A stretch of 64,000 nt of DNA from Actinomycetota bacterium (GTDB taxonomy: Bacteria > Actinomycetota > Acidimicrobiia > Acidimicrobiales > Microtrichaceae): contig JADJBW010000007.1 in assembly GCA_016703525.1 (NCBI GenBank), positions 170,028 to 234,027 of the forward strand, written 5' to 3'. A model generated the notes under the pieces. It did no database searches. It saw only the letters and a program-made list of their open reading frames with translations, and was not told the DNA's origin. Below are positions 27,643-37,252 of the stretch, in pieces (positions within the stretch are counted from its first letter, which is position 1; the number at the start of each line of letters is the position of its first letter). Position numbers and translations under genes: made by a program.

Positions 27643-28959
27643 GCGCGACCGCGGTCGGCACGCGGACCGCGACTCCGAACGACCAGGAACACGACCGGGA
27701 CCAGGGAGCCGGAGCGTTCGCGTGCGGCCGCACAGACGAACCCATGCGTTCGGCCACACGCGCCCCAGCGGGCGAAGGCGTCCGGTGGCGCACGGCGCGC
27801 CGCAGCGCGCTCGACCGCCCCGCGATCGACGGGTGGGCGCTCGGCAGCGCCGCGGGTTCGCGCATCGTCGGCCCCGCCGGTCGAGTTCTGGGTGATCGCG
27901 GGTGCGGCGGCGATGCTGTGCCTGCTCGGCCTGGTGATGGTGCTGTCGGCGACGACGGTCAAGTCGACCAACGAATACGGCACCGCCTGGTACTACTTCC
28001 GACGCCAGGCCGGCTGGTTGGCCGCGGGCATGATCGCCTTGGTGCTGACGTTGAAGGTCGGCCACCGGCGGTTGCGTCCGCTCGTGCCGATCGGGCTGGC
28101 CACGGCTGTGGGCGGCCTGCTGCTCGTGCTGGTCCCGACGCCGATCTCGAAGGGGCCCGTGAACGGATCGCGCCGCTGGCTCTCGTTCGGCTCGACCAAC
28201 CTTCAGCCCTCCGAGATAGCGAAGCTCGCGGTGATCCTGTGGGTGGCGGCGCTGCTGACCGAGCGGGTCTCCGAGCTGCACGACTGGCGCCGCACGATCC
28301 TGCCGATCGGCGTCGGCACCCTCGCCGTCGCCGGGCTGATCCTCGCCGAGCCCGACCTCGGCACCGCGGTCGTGCTGTGCACGATCGTCGCCGCGATGTT
28401 GCTCGTCGGCGGCGCTCGGCTCGACGTGTTGGGCCTGGCCGGGGCGCCCGTCCTCGTGGGGCTCACCTTCATCGCGTTCACGGGGTACCACGCCGAGCGC
28501 TGGTCGTTCCTCGATCCGCTCAAGGACGCCGGGAACACGAACTACCAGCTGACGGGGGCGCTTTCGAGCGTCGCGTCCGGCGGTTGGTTCGGCGTGGGTC
28601 CCGGCGCTTCGACGGCGAAATGGGGCTACCTCCCCGAGGCGCACACCGACGCCGTGTTCGCCGTGATCGGCGAGGAGCTGGGGGTGGTCGGCTGCCTGGC
28701 GGTCGTCGCGCTCTATCTCGCCCTGCTGGGTGCCGGCATGCGCGTCGCTCGCCGGGTCACCGACCGCTTCGGCTCGCTCGTCGCGATCGGCATCACCATG
28801 TGGATCGGCATGCAGGCGTTCGTGAACATGGGCGTCACCGTGGGGATCCTTCCCAACAAGGGGTTCACGCTGCCCTTCGTCAGCTATGGCGGGTCGTCCC
28901 TGCTGGTGATGCTCGTGGCGACCGGGGTGCTGCTCAGCATCGCCAAGGAGAGCGCGTGA
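27571..28959 (+). CDS. ftsW: Lipid II polymerase FtsW
   Basis: A SEDS-family septal glycosyltransferase with about ten membrane helices beginning at VEFWVIAGAAAMLCLLG (about 27880) and motifs SRRWLSFGSTNLQPSE, HTDAVFAVIGEELG and PFVSYGGSSLLVML. The start is uncertain: the first in-frame ATG (27571) lies inside the murD coding end, and the region between encodes an Arg/Thr/Ala-rich tail that could be its cytoplasmic N-terminus. It works with FtsI. The stop is 6 bp before murG. Confidence 0.9.
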   Translation: MASAAITSRRSFAPGEAEEPATTPARPRSARGPRLRTTRNTTGTREPERSRAAAQTNPCVRPHAPQRAKASGGARRAAARSTAPRSTGGRSAAPRVRASSAPPVEFWVIAGAAAMLCLLGLVMVLSATTVKSTNEYGTAWYYFRRQAGWLAAGMIALVLTLKVGHRRLRPLVPIGLATAVGGLLLVLVPTPISKGPVNGSRRWLSFGSTNLQPSEIAKLAVILWVAALLTERVSELHDWRRTILPIGVGTLAVAGLILAEPDLGTAVVLCTIVAAMLLVGGARLDVLGLAGAPVLVGLTFIAFTGYHAERWSFLDPLKDAGNTNYQLTGALSSVASGGWFGVGPGASTAKWGYLPEAHTDAVFAVIGEELGVVGCLAVVALYLALLGAGMRVARRVTDRFGSLVAIGITMWIGMQAFVNMGVTVGILPNKGFTLPFVSYGGSSLLVMLVATGVLLSIAKESA

Positions 28960-28965
28960 TCCGTC

Positions 28966-30083
28966 GTGGGTAGGGCTCGAGCGGGGCGCGGCCCCATTGT
29001 GATCGCCGGCGGCGGTACGGCCGGGCACGTGCTGCCCGGGCTGTCGATCGCCGCGGAGTTGATCGAGCGGGGGTACGCAACGTCGGACCTGCGCTGGATC
29101 GGCGCGGCCCGCGGTCAGGAGGCGACCCTCGTGCCGCCGACCGGCATCGCCGTGACCCTGCTGCCCGGGCGCGGGATCCAGCGTCGCCTCGCGCGCGAGA
29201 ACCTCGGCGCGATCTGGGGGCTCGTCCGGGCGATGGGCGACGCGGTGCTGGTGGTGCGCCGACTGCGGCCGCGCGCCGTGCTGACGCTGGGCGGCTCGCG
29301 AGCGTCGCCGCCGCGCTCGCTGCGGTGATTTGGCGTGTTCCGCTGATCGTCGCCGAACAGAACGCCCGCGCCGGCGCGGCGAACCGCCTGGTCGGCCGCT
29401 TCGCCCGCGTGTGCCGTCCCCGTGGCGGGCACCGATCTCCCCACGAGGTCGTCACGGGGAACCCGGTGCGCGGCGAGGTCCTGTCCGAGGCCGCGCACCG
29501 CGACGTGGCGGCAGCGCGACTCGATGTCGGCGTTCCTCAGGGGCGAACCTGCATCGTGGTCTTTGCGGGATCGCTGGGCGCCCGCCGTATCAACGAGGCC
29601 GTCGCCGGCCTTGTCGAGGCGTGGGCCGATCGGTCCGACCTGTTCGTCTACCACGTGATCGGGCGCCGCGACTTTGAGTCCTTCACGCGTCCGGAGCTGC
29701 CGGACGGCGCCGGGATCGAGTACCGCGCCGTGGAGTACGAGTCCAACATGCCCCGCGTGCTCGCCGCGAGCGACCTCGCGATCTGCCGCGCCGGTGGCAC
29801 CTCGGTGGCCGAGCTCGCGGCGATCGGCGTTCCTGCGATCCTCGTGCCGCTCCCGATCGCGACCCGCGACCACCAGCGTTTCAATGCCGAGGCTCTCGTG
29901 GCGGCGGGTGGCGCCGTGCTCGTCGACGACGCCGCGTGCACGGCGGACCGGCTTGCCGACGAGCTCCGGCCGCTGCTCGACCCGCCGGGCCGGCTCGCCG
30001 AGATGGCCGCCGCGGCCCGGTCGGTGGGACGCCCCGACGCGGCATCCGCCGTTGCCGACCTGATCGAGGAGCACGCCCGATGA
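28966..30083 (+). CDS. murG: UDP-GlcNAc:lipid I N-acetylglucosaminyltransferase (frameshifts)
   Basis: About 373 residues forming lipid II at the membrane. Motifs are GGGTAGHVLPGL, GSLGARRINEAV and CRAGGTSVAELAAIGVP. Adding one T near 29296 restores LGGFASVAAALAAVIW. A second patch (29413-29443) lacks two bases and then one, reading out of frame for about ten codons in place of VCAVPVAGTDLPHEV before recovering. GTG start; the stop overlaps the murC ATG (ATGA). Confidence 0.92.
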
Positions 30084-31499
30084 ACGCCCCGTTCGATCTC
30101 GCCGGACCCCCGTTGCACATCCACCTGGTGGGAATCGGCGGCGCCGGAATGTCGGCGATCGCCGAGGTGCTCGCGGCGCTCGGCCACCGTGTGAGCGGCT
30201 CCGATCGAGCGGAGGGTCCGGTGCTGCTGCGCCTGCGAGCAGCGGGCATCGATGCCCGATCCCCCCACGACGGTGGCAATGTCGGCGGTGCCGACGTGGT
30301 CGGCATTTCGACGGCGATCCCCGCCGACAATCCCGAGATCGAGGCCGCACGCGCGGCGGGGATCCCGGTGCATCACCGCTTCGACCTGCTCGCCGCGATC
30401 GGTGCGACCCGCCGCACGCTCTCGGTGTCGGGCACACACGGCAAGACGACCACGTCGGCGATGTGCGCCTTCGCGTTGGACCGTGCCGGGCTCGACCCGT
30501 CGTTCATCATCGGCGGCGAGGTGCCCGGGCTCGGTGCGGGCGCCCGCTGGCGCACGCCCGCAGCGCCGCAGGCGAGCGCGGATGGATGGTTCGTGCTCGA
30601 GGCCGACGAGTCCGACTCGACGTTTCTCGCACCGCCCCGCTCGGCCGCCATCGTGACGAACGTGGAGGCCGACCACCTCGACCACCACGGCACGATGGAC
30701 GCGCTCGTGGCCGCGTTCCGCACCTTTCTCGCCGAGACCGCCGGACCCCGGGTGGTGTGCGCCGACGATCCCGGGGCGGCGGCCCTGGCCGGCGAGGTCG
30801 ATGGCGTCGCGACCTACGGGTTGAGCGACGACGCGACGTTCCACATCGTCGACGTGGAGCCGACCGGATCGGGCTCGGCGTGGACCGTCGTCGGCCCACA
30901 CGGTTCGACCGCGCTGCGGATCGGTGTGCCCGGGCTGCATGTGGTCCGGCAACGCGACCGCCGCGTTTGCCGTGGCGGTGCTCATCGGCGCCGATCCGCA
31001 GGGCGCGGCCCGCGGCCTCGCCGACTACGGCGGGGTCGGCCGGCGATTCGAGTTCCGCGGCAGCGACCGCGGCGTCACGTTCATCGACGACTACGCGCAC
31101 CTTCCCACCGAGGTCGAGGCGGTGCTCGCTGCCGCCGCGGCCGGCAGGGTCGACGGGCGCTGGTCGCGGGTGGTGGCGGTGTTCCAGCCGCATCGGTACT
31201 CGCGCACCGAGGCCGTGTGGCGCGACTACACCGACAGCTTCGTCGACGCCGACGTGGCGGTCGTGACCGAGATCTACGCCGCCGGCGAGGCGGCCCGCGA
31301 CGGGGTGAGCGGTCGCCTCATCGCCGACGCCGTCGCCGCCTCGACGAAGGCTCCGTCGGTCGAGTGGGCGGCGACCCGCGAGGAACTGCTGTCGACACTC
31401 GATCGCGTGCTGTCGCCCGGCGACCTCTGTTTGACGATGGGCGCGGGAGACCTCACGACGCTGCCCGACGCCATGTTGGCGCGCTGGAGCAGCGAGTGA
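30080..31499 (+). CDS. murC: UDP-MurNAc:L-alanine ligase (one frameshift)
   Basis: About 473 residues; adds the first stem residue. Motifs are LVGIGGAGMSAIAEVL, SGTHGKTTTSAM, EADESDSTFL, NVEADHLDHHG and IDDYAHLPTEVEAVL. Removing one G at 30948-30949 restores HVVRNATAAFAVAV. The ATG overlaps the murG stop and its stop overlaps the murB GTG. Confidence 0.93.
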
Positions 31500-32451
31500 A
31501 CACGGCCGTCCCCGTATCGCCCGTCGCTCTGGTCGCGGCGTTGCGCTCGGCGGGCGTCGAGCCGCTGGTCGACCGCGCGCTCGGGCCGTTGACGACCTAC
31601 CGGTGCGGCGGCGCCGCGGCCGTCTTCGTCGAGGTCGACTCGCCCGAGGATCTCGTCGCCGTGGCCGCGGTAACGGCGCGGCTCGCTCCACCGGTGCTCG
31701 TGATCGGCAAGGGATCGAACCTGCTGGTCGCCGACGGCGGCTTCGACGGGGTGGCGGTCCAGCTCGTCGGCGCCTTCCTCGATGTGCGCGTCGACGGCAC
31801 AACCGTCGTCGCCGGCGGCGGCGCGAGCCTGCCCGTCGTCGCCCGCCGGACGGTAGCGGCCGGCCTGACCGGATTCGAGTGGGCGGTCGGCGTGCCCGGA
31901 TCGATCGGCGGTGCGGTGCGCATGAACGCCGGGGGGCACGGGTCGGACATGGCCGCTGTGGTGCGGAGGGTCCGCGTCGTGGATCTCTGCGTCGGCAACG
32001 ATGTGACGATGGCGGCGGGAGATCTTGGTTTCGCATATCGCGGGTCGCGCGTTCGGCCGTCCGACGTCGTGGCCGAGGTTGAGCTCGCGCTCGACCCGGG
32101 CGACGCCGCCGCGGGGAGGCGACGCTGGCGTCGATCGTGCGCTGGCGTCGAGAACACCAGCCGGGCGGTCACAACGCGGGTTCGGTGTTCACGAATCCGC
32201 CGGGTGACTCGGCGGGCCGTCTGATCGACGCCGCCGGGTGTCGTGGCCTGCGCCTTGGCAGCGCGGAGGTCTCGACGAAGCACGCCAACTTCATTCAGGT
32301 CGACGAAGGCGGCAGTGCGGCCGACGTGATCGAGGTGATGGCGGCGGTGCGCGCTCGGGTGATCGACCGGTTCGATGTGGAACTTCACGCGGAGACGCGG
32401 CTCGTCGGGTTCGACGACGAGGTGATGGAGCGAGTGGGAGCACGGCAATGA
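31496..32451 (+). CDS. murB: UDP-N-acetylenolpyruvoylglucosamine reductase (one frameshift)
   Basis: About 318 residues, an FAD enzyme forming UDP-MurNAc. FAD-binding motifs are TTYRCGGAAAVF, IGKGSNLLVADGGFDG and VPGSIGGAVRMNAGGHG; the catalytic Ser is in AGSVFTNPPGDSAGRLID. Adding one G to the run at 32113-32116 restores AAGEATLASIVRWRREHQPGG. Overlaps murC (GTGA) and ftsQ (ATGA). Confidence 0.93.
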
Positions 32452-33752
32452 CGGCGACCGATACGCGGCGGCGCCGCCCGCCGAACGCGCGAACCCGGAT
32501 CGACCCCGACGGGCCGACCGACGTGGACGACCGCCTCGCGCCGTCGTTTCCCGGCGGACGCGTCGACTTCCCCATATCTGACGAAGGTCGGATCGGCACC
32601 AGCGAAACGGCCGGCGCCCGTGCCGGTTCGTCGGATGCCGCCGGGCTCGCAGGCGATGTCGATCCGCGAATCGCGGCCCGCCGTGCTGCGGTCGTGTCGC
32701 AAGCGATGTCGCGGCGGCGCCGCATCGTCGTGGGCGTCGCCGCGGCGGTCGCGCTTGCCGTCGCTGCGGTGCTGGTGGTTCGGTCGCCGCTGTTCGGCGT
32801 GCGCGACGTCGCGGTCATCGGCGACCCCACCTCGTCGGCTGCGGCGGTGTTGCGCGACGCCGGATTGCGCCGGGGCATGCCGCTCATCTCGATCGACGAG
32901 GCCACGGCCGCGGCTCGTCTCCTTCGCTCGGCGGAGTACCTCGATGCGGCGGTCACGACTCGTTGGCCCGGCACCGTCGAGGTGCGGGTGACGCGCCGCC
33001 CGGTGATCGCGGTGTTCATCGCCGGCGGGCGTCGCATGATCGTGGGACGCGGCGGCGTCGCGATGCCCGCGACCGCCGACGTGCGCGGCGCGCTCGAGGT
33101 GACGGTCGAGGGATCGCTCCCGCGGGTATCGGCGGGCCGAACGGTCCCCGCGGCGCTGGCGTCGATCGCCGACACGGTTGCGGCCACCCCGCTCTCGCTG
33201 CGCGCCCGCACCCAGACGATCACCATGTCGTCTCGCAGCGAGCTGACCTACGGCCTGGTCGACGGCGCCGAGTTGCGGTTCGGCAACGCGGTCGAAGCCT
33301 CCGACAAGTTCCTCGCTGCGGTCACGATGCTCGGCGGTCGGGTCGACCTCGACGGCATGTGTCGCCTCGACGTTCGAGTCCCGACCGACCCGAAGATCCG
33401 GCGCGGCGGCGACTGCGACGCGGCGACCGACGTCGACGATCAGGCGGCGGACGAGCCGGTCATCACCGAGGAGGAGCGCGCCGCGCAGGCCGACGAGGAG
33501 GAGGCCGCCGCCAATCGCCCGCTCGCGAGCCGCATCGGCTCCGACGCGAATAATCCGGTCTCGGAGCGCGGCGTCGACGTCGAGCCCGAGACGGCCGACG
33601 ATCAGGCGTCCGCCGACAGCGGCGCCGCGGCCGGAGCGAAGAGCGCCGTGACCGGCCCGGCGACCAGCGACGGCGACGCGGGCGACGCGACGGCGAAGCC
33701 GGCCGCCTCGTCGTCGGGCACCGCATCGTCGACGGTGCCCGTCTCGCGGTGA
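32448..33752 (+). CDS. ftsQ: Cell division protein FtsQ
   Basis: A 434-residue bitopic protein: a long Arg/Asp-rich cytoplasmic N-terminus (about 1-88), one membrane helix (IVVGVAAAVALAVAAVLVV), and a POTRA plus beta domain (LFGVRDVAVIGDP to about 320). It is followed by an unusual acidic Ala/Glu/Asp/Thr-rich tail of roughly 110 residues on the outside of the membrane. It links the early ring to FtsWI. ATG overlaps the murB stop. Confidence 0.88.
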   Translation: MTATDTRRRRPPNARTRIDPDGPTDVDDRLAPSFPGGRVDFPISDEGRIGTSETAGARAGSSDAAGLAGDVDPRIAARRAAVVSQAMSRRRRIVVGVAAAVALAVAAVLVVRSPLFGVRDVAVIGDPTSSAAAVLRDAGLRRGMPLISIDEATAAARLLRSAEYLDAAVTTRWPGTVEVRVTRRPVIAVFIAGGRRMIVGRGGVAMPATADVRGALEVTVEGSLPRVSAGRTVPAALASIADTVAATPLSLRARTQTITMSSRSELTYGLVDGAELRFGNAVEASDKFLAAVTMLGGRVDLDGMCRLDVRVPTDPKIRRGGDCDAATDVDDQAADEPVITEEERAAQADEEEAAANRPLASRIGSDANNPVSERGVDVEPETADDQASADSGAAAGAKSAVTGPATSDGDAGDATAKPAASSSGTASSTVPVSR

Positions 33753-33890
33753 CGATGCCGGATCCCCACCCACGCGTGATGCTTCACCTAGGATGATCTT
33801 TGTCCTGTGCCCCGCGACGAGCGCGAGGGCACACCGAGATCTCAGACCGAACCCGCAGCGTCTGCGCGGTACCCGGAGGTACGCCACTCA
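33753..33890 (+). promoter_or_regulatory. ftsQ-ftsZ intergenic leader
   Basis: This 138-bp gap is the longest inside the cluster. It holds a TAGGAT hexamer at 33789-33794 that could be a -10 box and a clear Shine-Dalgarno (GGAGGT at 33875-33880) 10 bases before ftsZ. A separate ftsZ promoter is plausible, as in other actinobacteria; no good -35 is seen. Confidence 0.35.
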
Positions 33891-35003
33891 ATGGCACACA
33901 ACCCGCAGAATTACCTCGCAGTGATCAAGGTCATCGGCGTCGGCGGCGGTGGCTGCAATGCAGTGAATCGCATGATCGACGCCGGGTTGAAGGGTGTCGA
34001 GTTCATCGCCATCAACACCGATGCCCAGGCGCTCCTGATGAGCGACGCCGATGTGAAGCTCGATATCGGCCGTGAGATCACCCGAGGCCTGGGCGCGGGT
34101 TCGGATCCCGAGGTGGGTCGCCAGGCGGCCGAGGATCATCGCGCCGAGATCGAAGAGGTCCTGCGGGGCGCCGACATGGTGTTCATCACTGCGGGCGAGG
34201 GCGGCGGCACCGGCACTGGAGCGGCACCTGTCGTCGCCGAGATCGCGAAGACGCTCGGCGCGCTCACGATCGCCGTGGTCACCCGCCCGTTCCTGTTCGA
34301 GGGCCGTCGCCGGTCGGTGCAGGCCGACCAGGGCATCGGCAAGCTGAAGGAGAAGGTCGACACCCAGATCGTCATCCCGAACGATCGTCTGCTCTCGGTC
34401 GCGAACGACAAGACGTCGGTGCTGAACGCCTTCAAGATGGCCGACGAGGTACTGCTCCAGGGCGTGCAGGGCATCACCGACCTGATCACCACGCCGGGCC
34501 TGATCAACACCGACTTCGCCGACGTGAAGATGATCATGCACGACGCCGGCACGGCCCTTCTCGGCGTTGGGTACAGCGCCGGCGAGAACCGCGCGGCGGC
34601 CGCCGCTCGTCAGGCGATCAGCTCGCCGCTGCTCGAGTCGGCGATCGACGGGGCTCGCGGCATTCTGTTGAACATCTGCGGCGGCTCCGACCTCACGCTG
34701 TTCGAGGTCAACGAGGCCGCCACCGTCATCCACGAGGTGGCGCACCCCGAGGCGAACATCATCTTCGGCACGACGATCGACGACGAGATGGGCGACGAGG
34801 TCCGTGTCACGGTGATCGGAGCGGGGTTCGAGCGTTGGGAGGAGGGCGCGAAGCCGGCTCCGGCGAAGCGCTCGTCGTCCGGCGGCCGTCTCGGTCGCCG
34901 CGACGAGGACGAGATCGGTCTGGCCGACGTCTTCGCTCCGACCGGCGACGACCTGCTCGACGACGAAGACGACGACTTCGACGTCCCGTCGTTCCTGAAG
35001 TAG
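33891..35003 (+). CDS. ftsZ: Cell division GTPase FtsZ
   Basis: A 370-residue tubulin homologue, with no frameshift. GTP-binding motifs are KVIGVGGGGCNAVNRM and the tubulin signature GGGTGTGAAPVVAE; the T7 loop NTDFADVKMIM is present. The flexible acidic linker ends in DDDFDVPSFLK, the C-terminal peptide that docks SepF and other partners. No ftsA is nearby; SepF, encoded downstream, is the expected membrane anchor. Confidence 0.98.
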   Translation: MAHNPQNYLAVIKVIGVGGGGCNAVNRMIDAGLKGVEFIAINTDAQALLMSDADVKLDIGREITRGLGAGSDPEVGRQAAEDHRAEIEEVLRGADMVFITAGEGGGTGTGAAPVVAEIAKTLGALTIAVVTRPFLFEGRRRSVQADQGIGKLKEKVDTQIVIPNDRLLSVANDKTSVLNAFKMADEVLLQGVQGITDLITTPGLINTDFADVKMIMHDAGTALLGVGYSAGENRAAAAARQAISSPLLESAIDGARGILLNICGGSDLTLFEVNEAATVIHEVAHPEANIIFGTTIDDEMGDEVRVTVIGAGFERWEEGAKPAPAKRSSSGGRLGRRDEDEIGLADVFAPTGDDLLDDEDDDFDVPSFLK

Positions 35004-35012
35004 CGGACCGCG

Positions 35013-35713
35013 TTGGCGGGCCGAGTCGGGTTCCGCTTCACGAGCCGTCGTGACGGCGACCTGGGCATCGACGCGCCCGGCGAGCTCGCTCGGCGCCGTC
35101 GTGGCGTCGTCGACCTGCCGTGGAGCGTGGCGCGACAGGTGCACGGCATCGACATCGCCGTGGTCGCGGAGCCGGGCGGCTGCTTCGGCGCGACCTGCGA
35201 CGGGTTCGTCACGGCGGTGCCGGGTGCGGCGATCGCCGTGCAGACCGCCGATTGCGGCCCGGTGCTGATCGAGGGCCGTGACGCCGCGGGCGATCCGGTG
35301 GTCGGTGCCGTCCACGCCGGCTGGCGTGGGCTGTATGACGGCGTGCTGGAATCGGCACTCGACGCCCTGGTGCGCCTGGGTGCCGGGACGTGACCGCCGT
35401 CGTCGGTCCGTGCATTTCGGCGTCTCGCTACGAGTTCAGTGCGGCCGAGCTTGCGCGGCTCGCGCTTCGCTTCGGTCCCGACGTGGTCGCGGCGACCGCG
35501 TGGGGGACACCAGCGTTCGACCTGTCGGCGGCGATTCACTCCGAGGCCCGCCGCCTCGGCATCGCGCTGGCCTCTCCGGACGCTCCCCCGTGCACCGCGG
35601 CGACGGTCGACGACGCGGGCGACCCCGCCTACTTCTCCTGGCGGGCTCGCGCCGACACCGGGCGGCAGTCGTCGGTGATCTGGATCGAGCGGGACGGATC
35701 CTCGGGTGTCTGA
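35013..35713 (+). CDS. pgeF: PgeF/YfiH multicopper-oxidase-fold protein (one frameshift)
   Basis: About 233 residues of the DUF152/YfiH family, described as purine nucleoside phosphorylase/adenosine deaminase and as a peptidoglycan-editing factor. Metal ligands are in RQVHGIDIAVV, TADCGPVLIE, VHAGWRGLYDGV and GPCISASRYEF. Adding one G to the GGG run at 35385-35387 joins the halves (LGAGDVTAVVGPC). TTG start 9 bp after ftsZ. Conserved neighbour of ftsZ in actinobacteria. Confidence 0.88.
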
Positions 35714-36389
35714 CGTCGAGATCGATCCGGCCGTGATCGAGGCGATCCGCGCACGCCTCGACGTCGTCGTTGATCGGATACGGCGGGCCGGCGGTGAGCC
35801 GGGGCCGTCGGGAGTTCGAATCGTCGCGGTGACCAAGCACCACGATGCGTCGGTTGCCGCGGCGGTCGTCGCTGCTGGTCTCGCGGATCTCGGCGAGTCG
35901 TACGCCCGCGAGCTCGCGGACAAGGCGGTGGCCGTGGCCGCAACCGATGTGGCGACGCCCCGATGGCACTTCATCGGCCAACTGCAGACGAACAAGGTGC
36001 GGGTGGTGGCGCCTCACGTCCACCTGTTCCACAGCATCGATCGATCGTCGTTGATTGCCGCGGTCGCTCGGCGGGTCCCTGGTGCAGCGGTGCTGATCCA
36101 GGTGGATCTGGCGGAGGCTCCGGGCCGCGGAGGGTGTGCGTTCGGCGAGTTGGATGGGCTCGTGGCCGAGGCCGTCGACGCGGGCCTCGACGTTCGCGGC
36201 TTGATGGGGGTGGCACCGCTCGCACCGGAGGTCGACGTCGCTCGCTCGTTCGGGGCGCTGCGGCGTGCCGTCGATCGACTCGGCTTGGCCGAGTGCTCGA
36301 TGGGGATGTCCCAAGACCTCGAGGTCGCCGTCGCCGAAGGATCGACGATGGTCCGAATCGGCACGGCGCTCGTGGGGGCACGAGCCTGA
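35706..36389 (+). CDS. yggS: PLP homeostasis protein (YggS/PROSC family)
   Basis: A 227-residue single-domain TIM-barrel protein. The PLP lysine is in IVAVTKHH; WHFIGQLQTNKVR and SMGMSQDLEVAVAEGSTMVR (phosphate-binding) complete the site. GESYARE replaces the more usual GENYxQE. It buffers pyridoxal phosphate and has no known catalytic activity. The GTG overlaps the pgeF stop by 8 bp. Confidence 0.93.
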   Translation: MSDVEIDPAVIEAIRARLDVVVDRIRRAGGEPGPSGVRIVAVTKHHDASVAAAVVAAGLADLGESYARELADKAVAVAATDVATPRWHFIGQLQTNKVRVVAPHVHLFHSIDRSSLIAAVARRVPGAAVLIQVDLAEAPGRGGCAFGELDGLVAEAVDAGLDVRGLMGVAPLAPEVDVARSFGALRRAVDRLGLAECSMGMSQDLEVAVAEGSTMVRIGTALVGARA

Positions 36390-36524
36390 AGATTGCGCGG
36401 AGCCGGCGACTCGGTTGCGGGGCGGTGACATGCGCTCGTGTGCGCGCCCGTGCAAAGCTGGTCCGCGTCGGGCAGGTCCTCGCGCGCGACACTTGTCGAG
36501 TCTCGAGGAGGAGTTGATGGCCGG

Positions 36525-37149
36525 ATGTTGCGCAAGGGCATGTCGTGGTTGGGGTCTTGGTCCCGAAGAGGACTACGACGACGACTACGACGACTACGAC
36601 GAGCCGGCTGTGGTGGAGCGCCGCCCGAGCGTGCACCGCGAGGTCCGCGAGTCTCACAGTTCGGCGGTGCGTCCCGCTCGAGTCGAGGACCCGTACGACC
36701 CGGTCGATTCCTACGAGGACGAGCGGGAGAGCGAATGGGACGATCGCGAGCCCTCTGCGGTCCGGGTCCTCCCCGGCGTCGCGGCGCCGCCGCAGCAGCG
36801 CCCGAGGGTCGTCCCGCAGACCGAACCGGTGCGTCCGCGGTCGAGCGTGGTGCGTCCGCTGCCCGTGCAGACCACCGCGAAGCCGCACGTCGTGACGCCG
36901 ACGTCCTTCAACGATGCGCAGGAGGTCGGCGACTGGTTCAAGAAGCGTCAGCCGGTGATCGTGAACCTCCAGCAGCTCGATCGCGACCTCGCTCGTCGCC
37001 TGCTCGACTTCGCGAGCGGCGTCGCCTACGGGCTCGGCGGCTCGGTGGAGCGTGTGGCATCGCACGTGTACCTGCTCACGCCGACCGACGTGGAGGTGTC
37101 CGCCGAGGAGCGCCGGCGCCTTCGCGAGCGCGGTCTGTTCGACGACTGA
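36525..37149 (+). CDS. sepF: Cell division protein SepF (one frameshift)
   Basis: About 207 residues. The N-terminal amphipathic membrane helix is MLRKGMSWLG; an acidic linker (DYDDDYDDYD) and a C-terminal SepF domain (VGDWFKKRQPVIVNLQQLD) follow. Removing one G at 36551-36554 restores MSWLGLGPEEDYDD. SepF anchors FtsZ through its C-terminal peptide and is essential where FtsA is absent. GAGGAGGAG lies 12 bases before the chosen ATG. Confidence 0.92.
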
Positions 37150-37239
37150 GCGCGCCGCACCGGCTCCGAGTGGGCGACACGTTGGCGTCGGCGCGATAGG
37201 TGACGTTGCCTCCCCTCACCGAACGGCGCCCCGCGTCGC

Positions 37240-37245
37240 TACCAT
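37240..37245 (+). promoter_or_regulatory. Putative -10 box of divIVA
   Basis: TACCAT, 7 bases before the ATG at 37253; the leaderless spacing supports this ATG over the one at 37244. Confidence 0.5.
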
Positions 37246-37252
37246 GGGTGCC

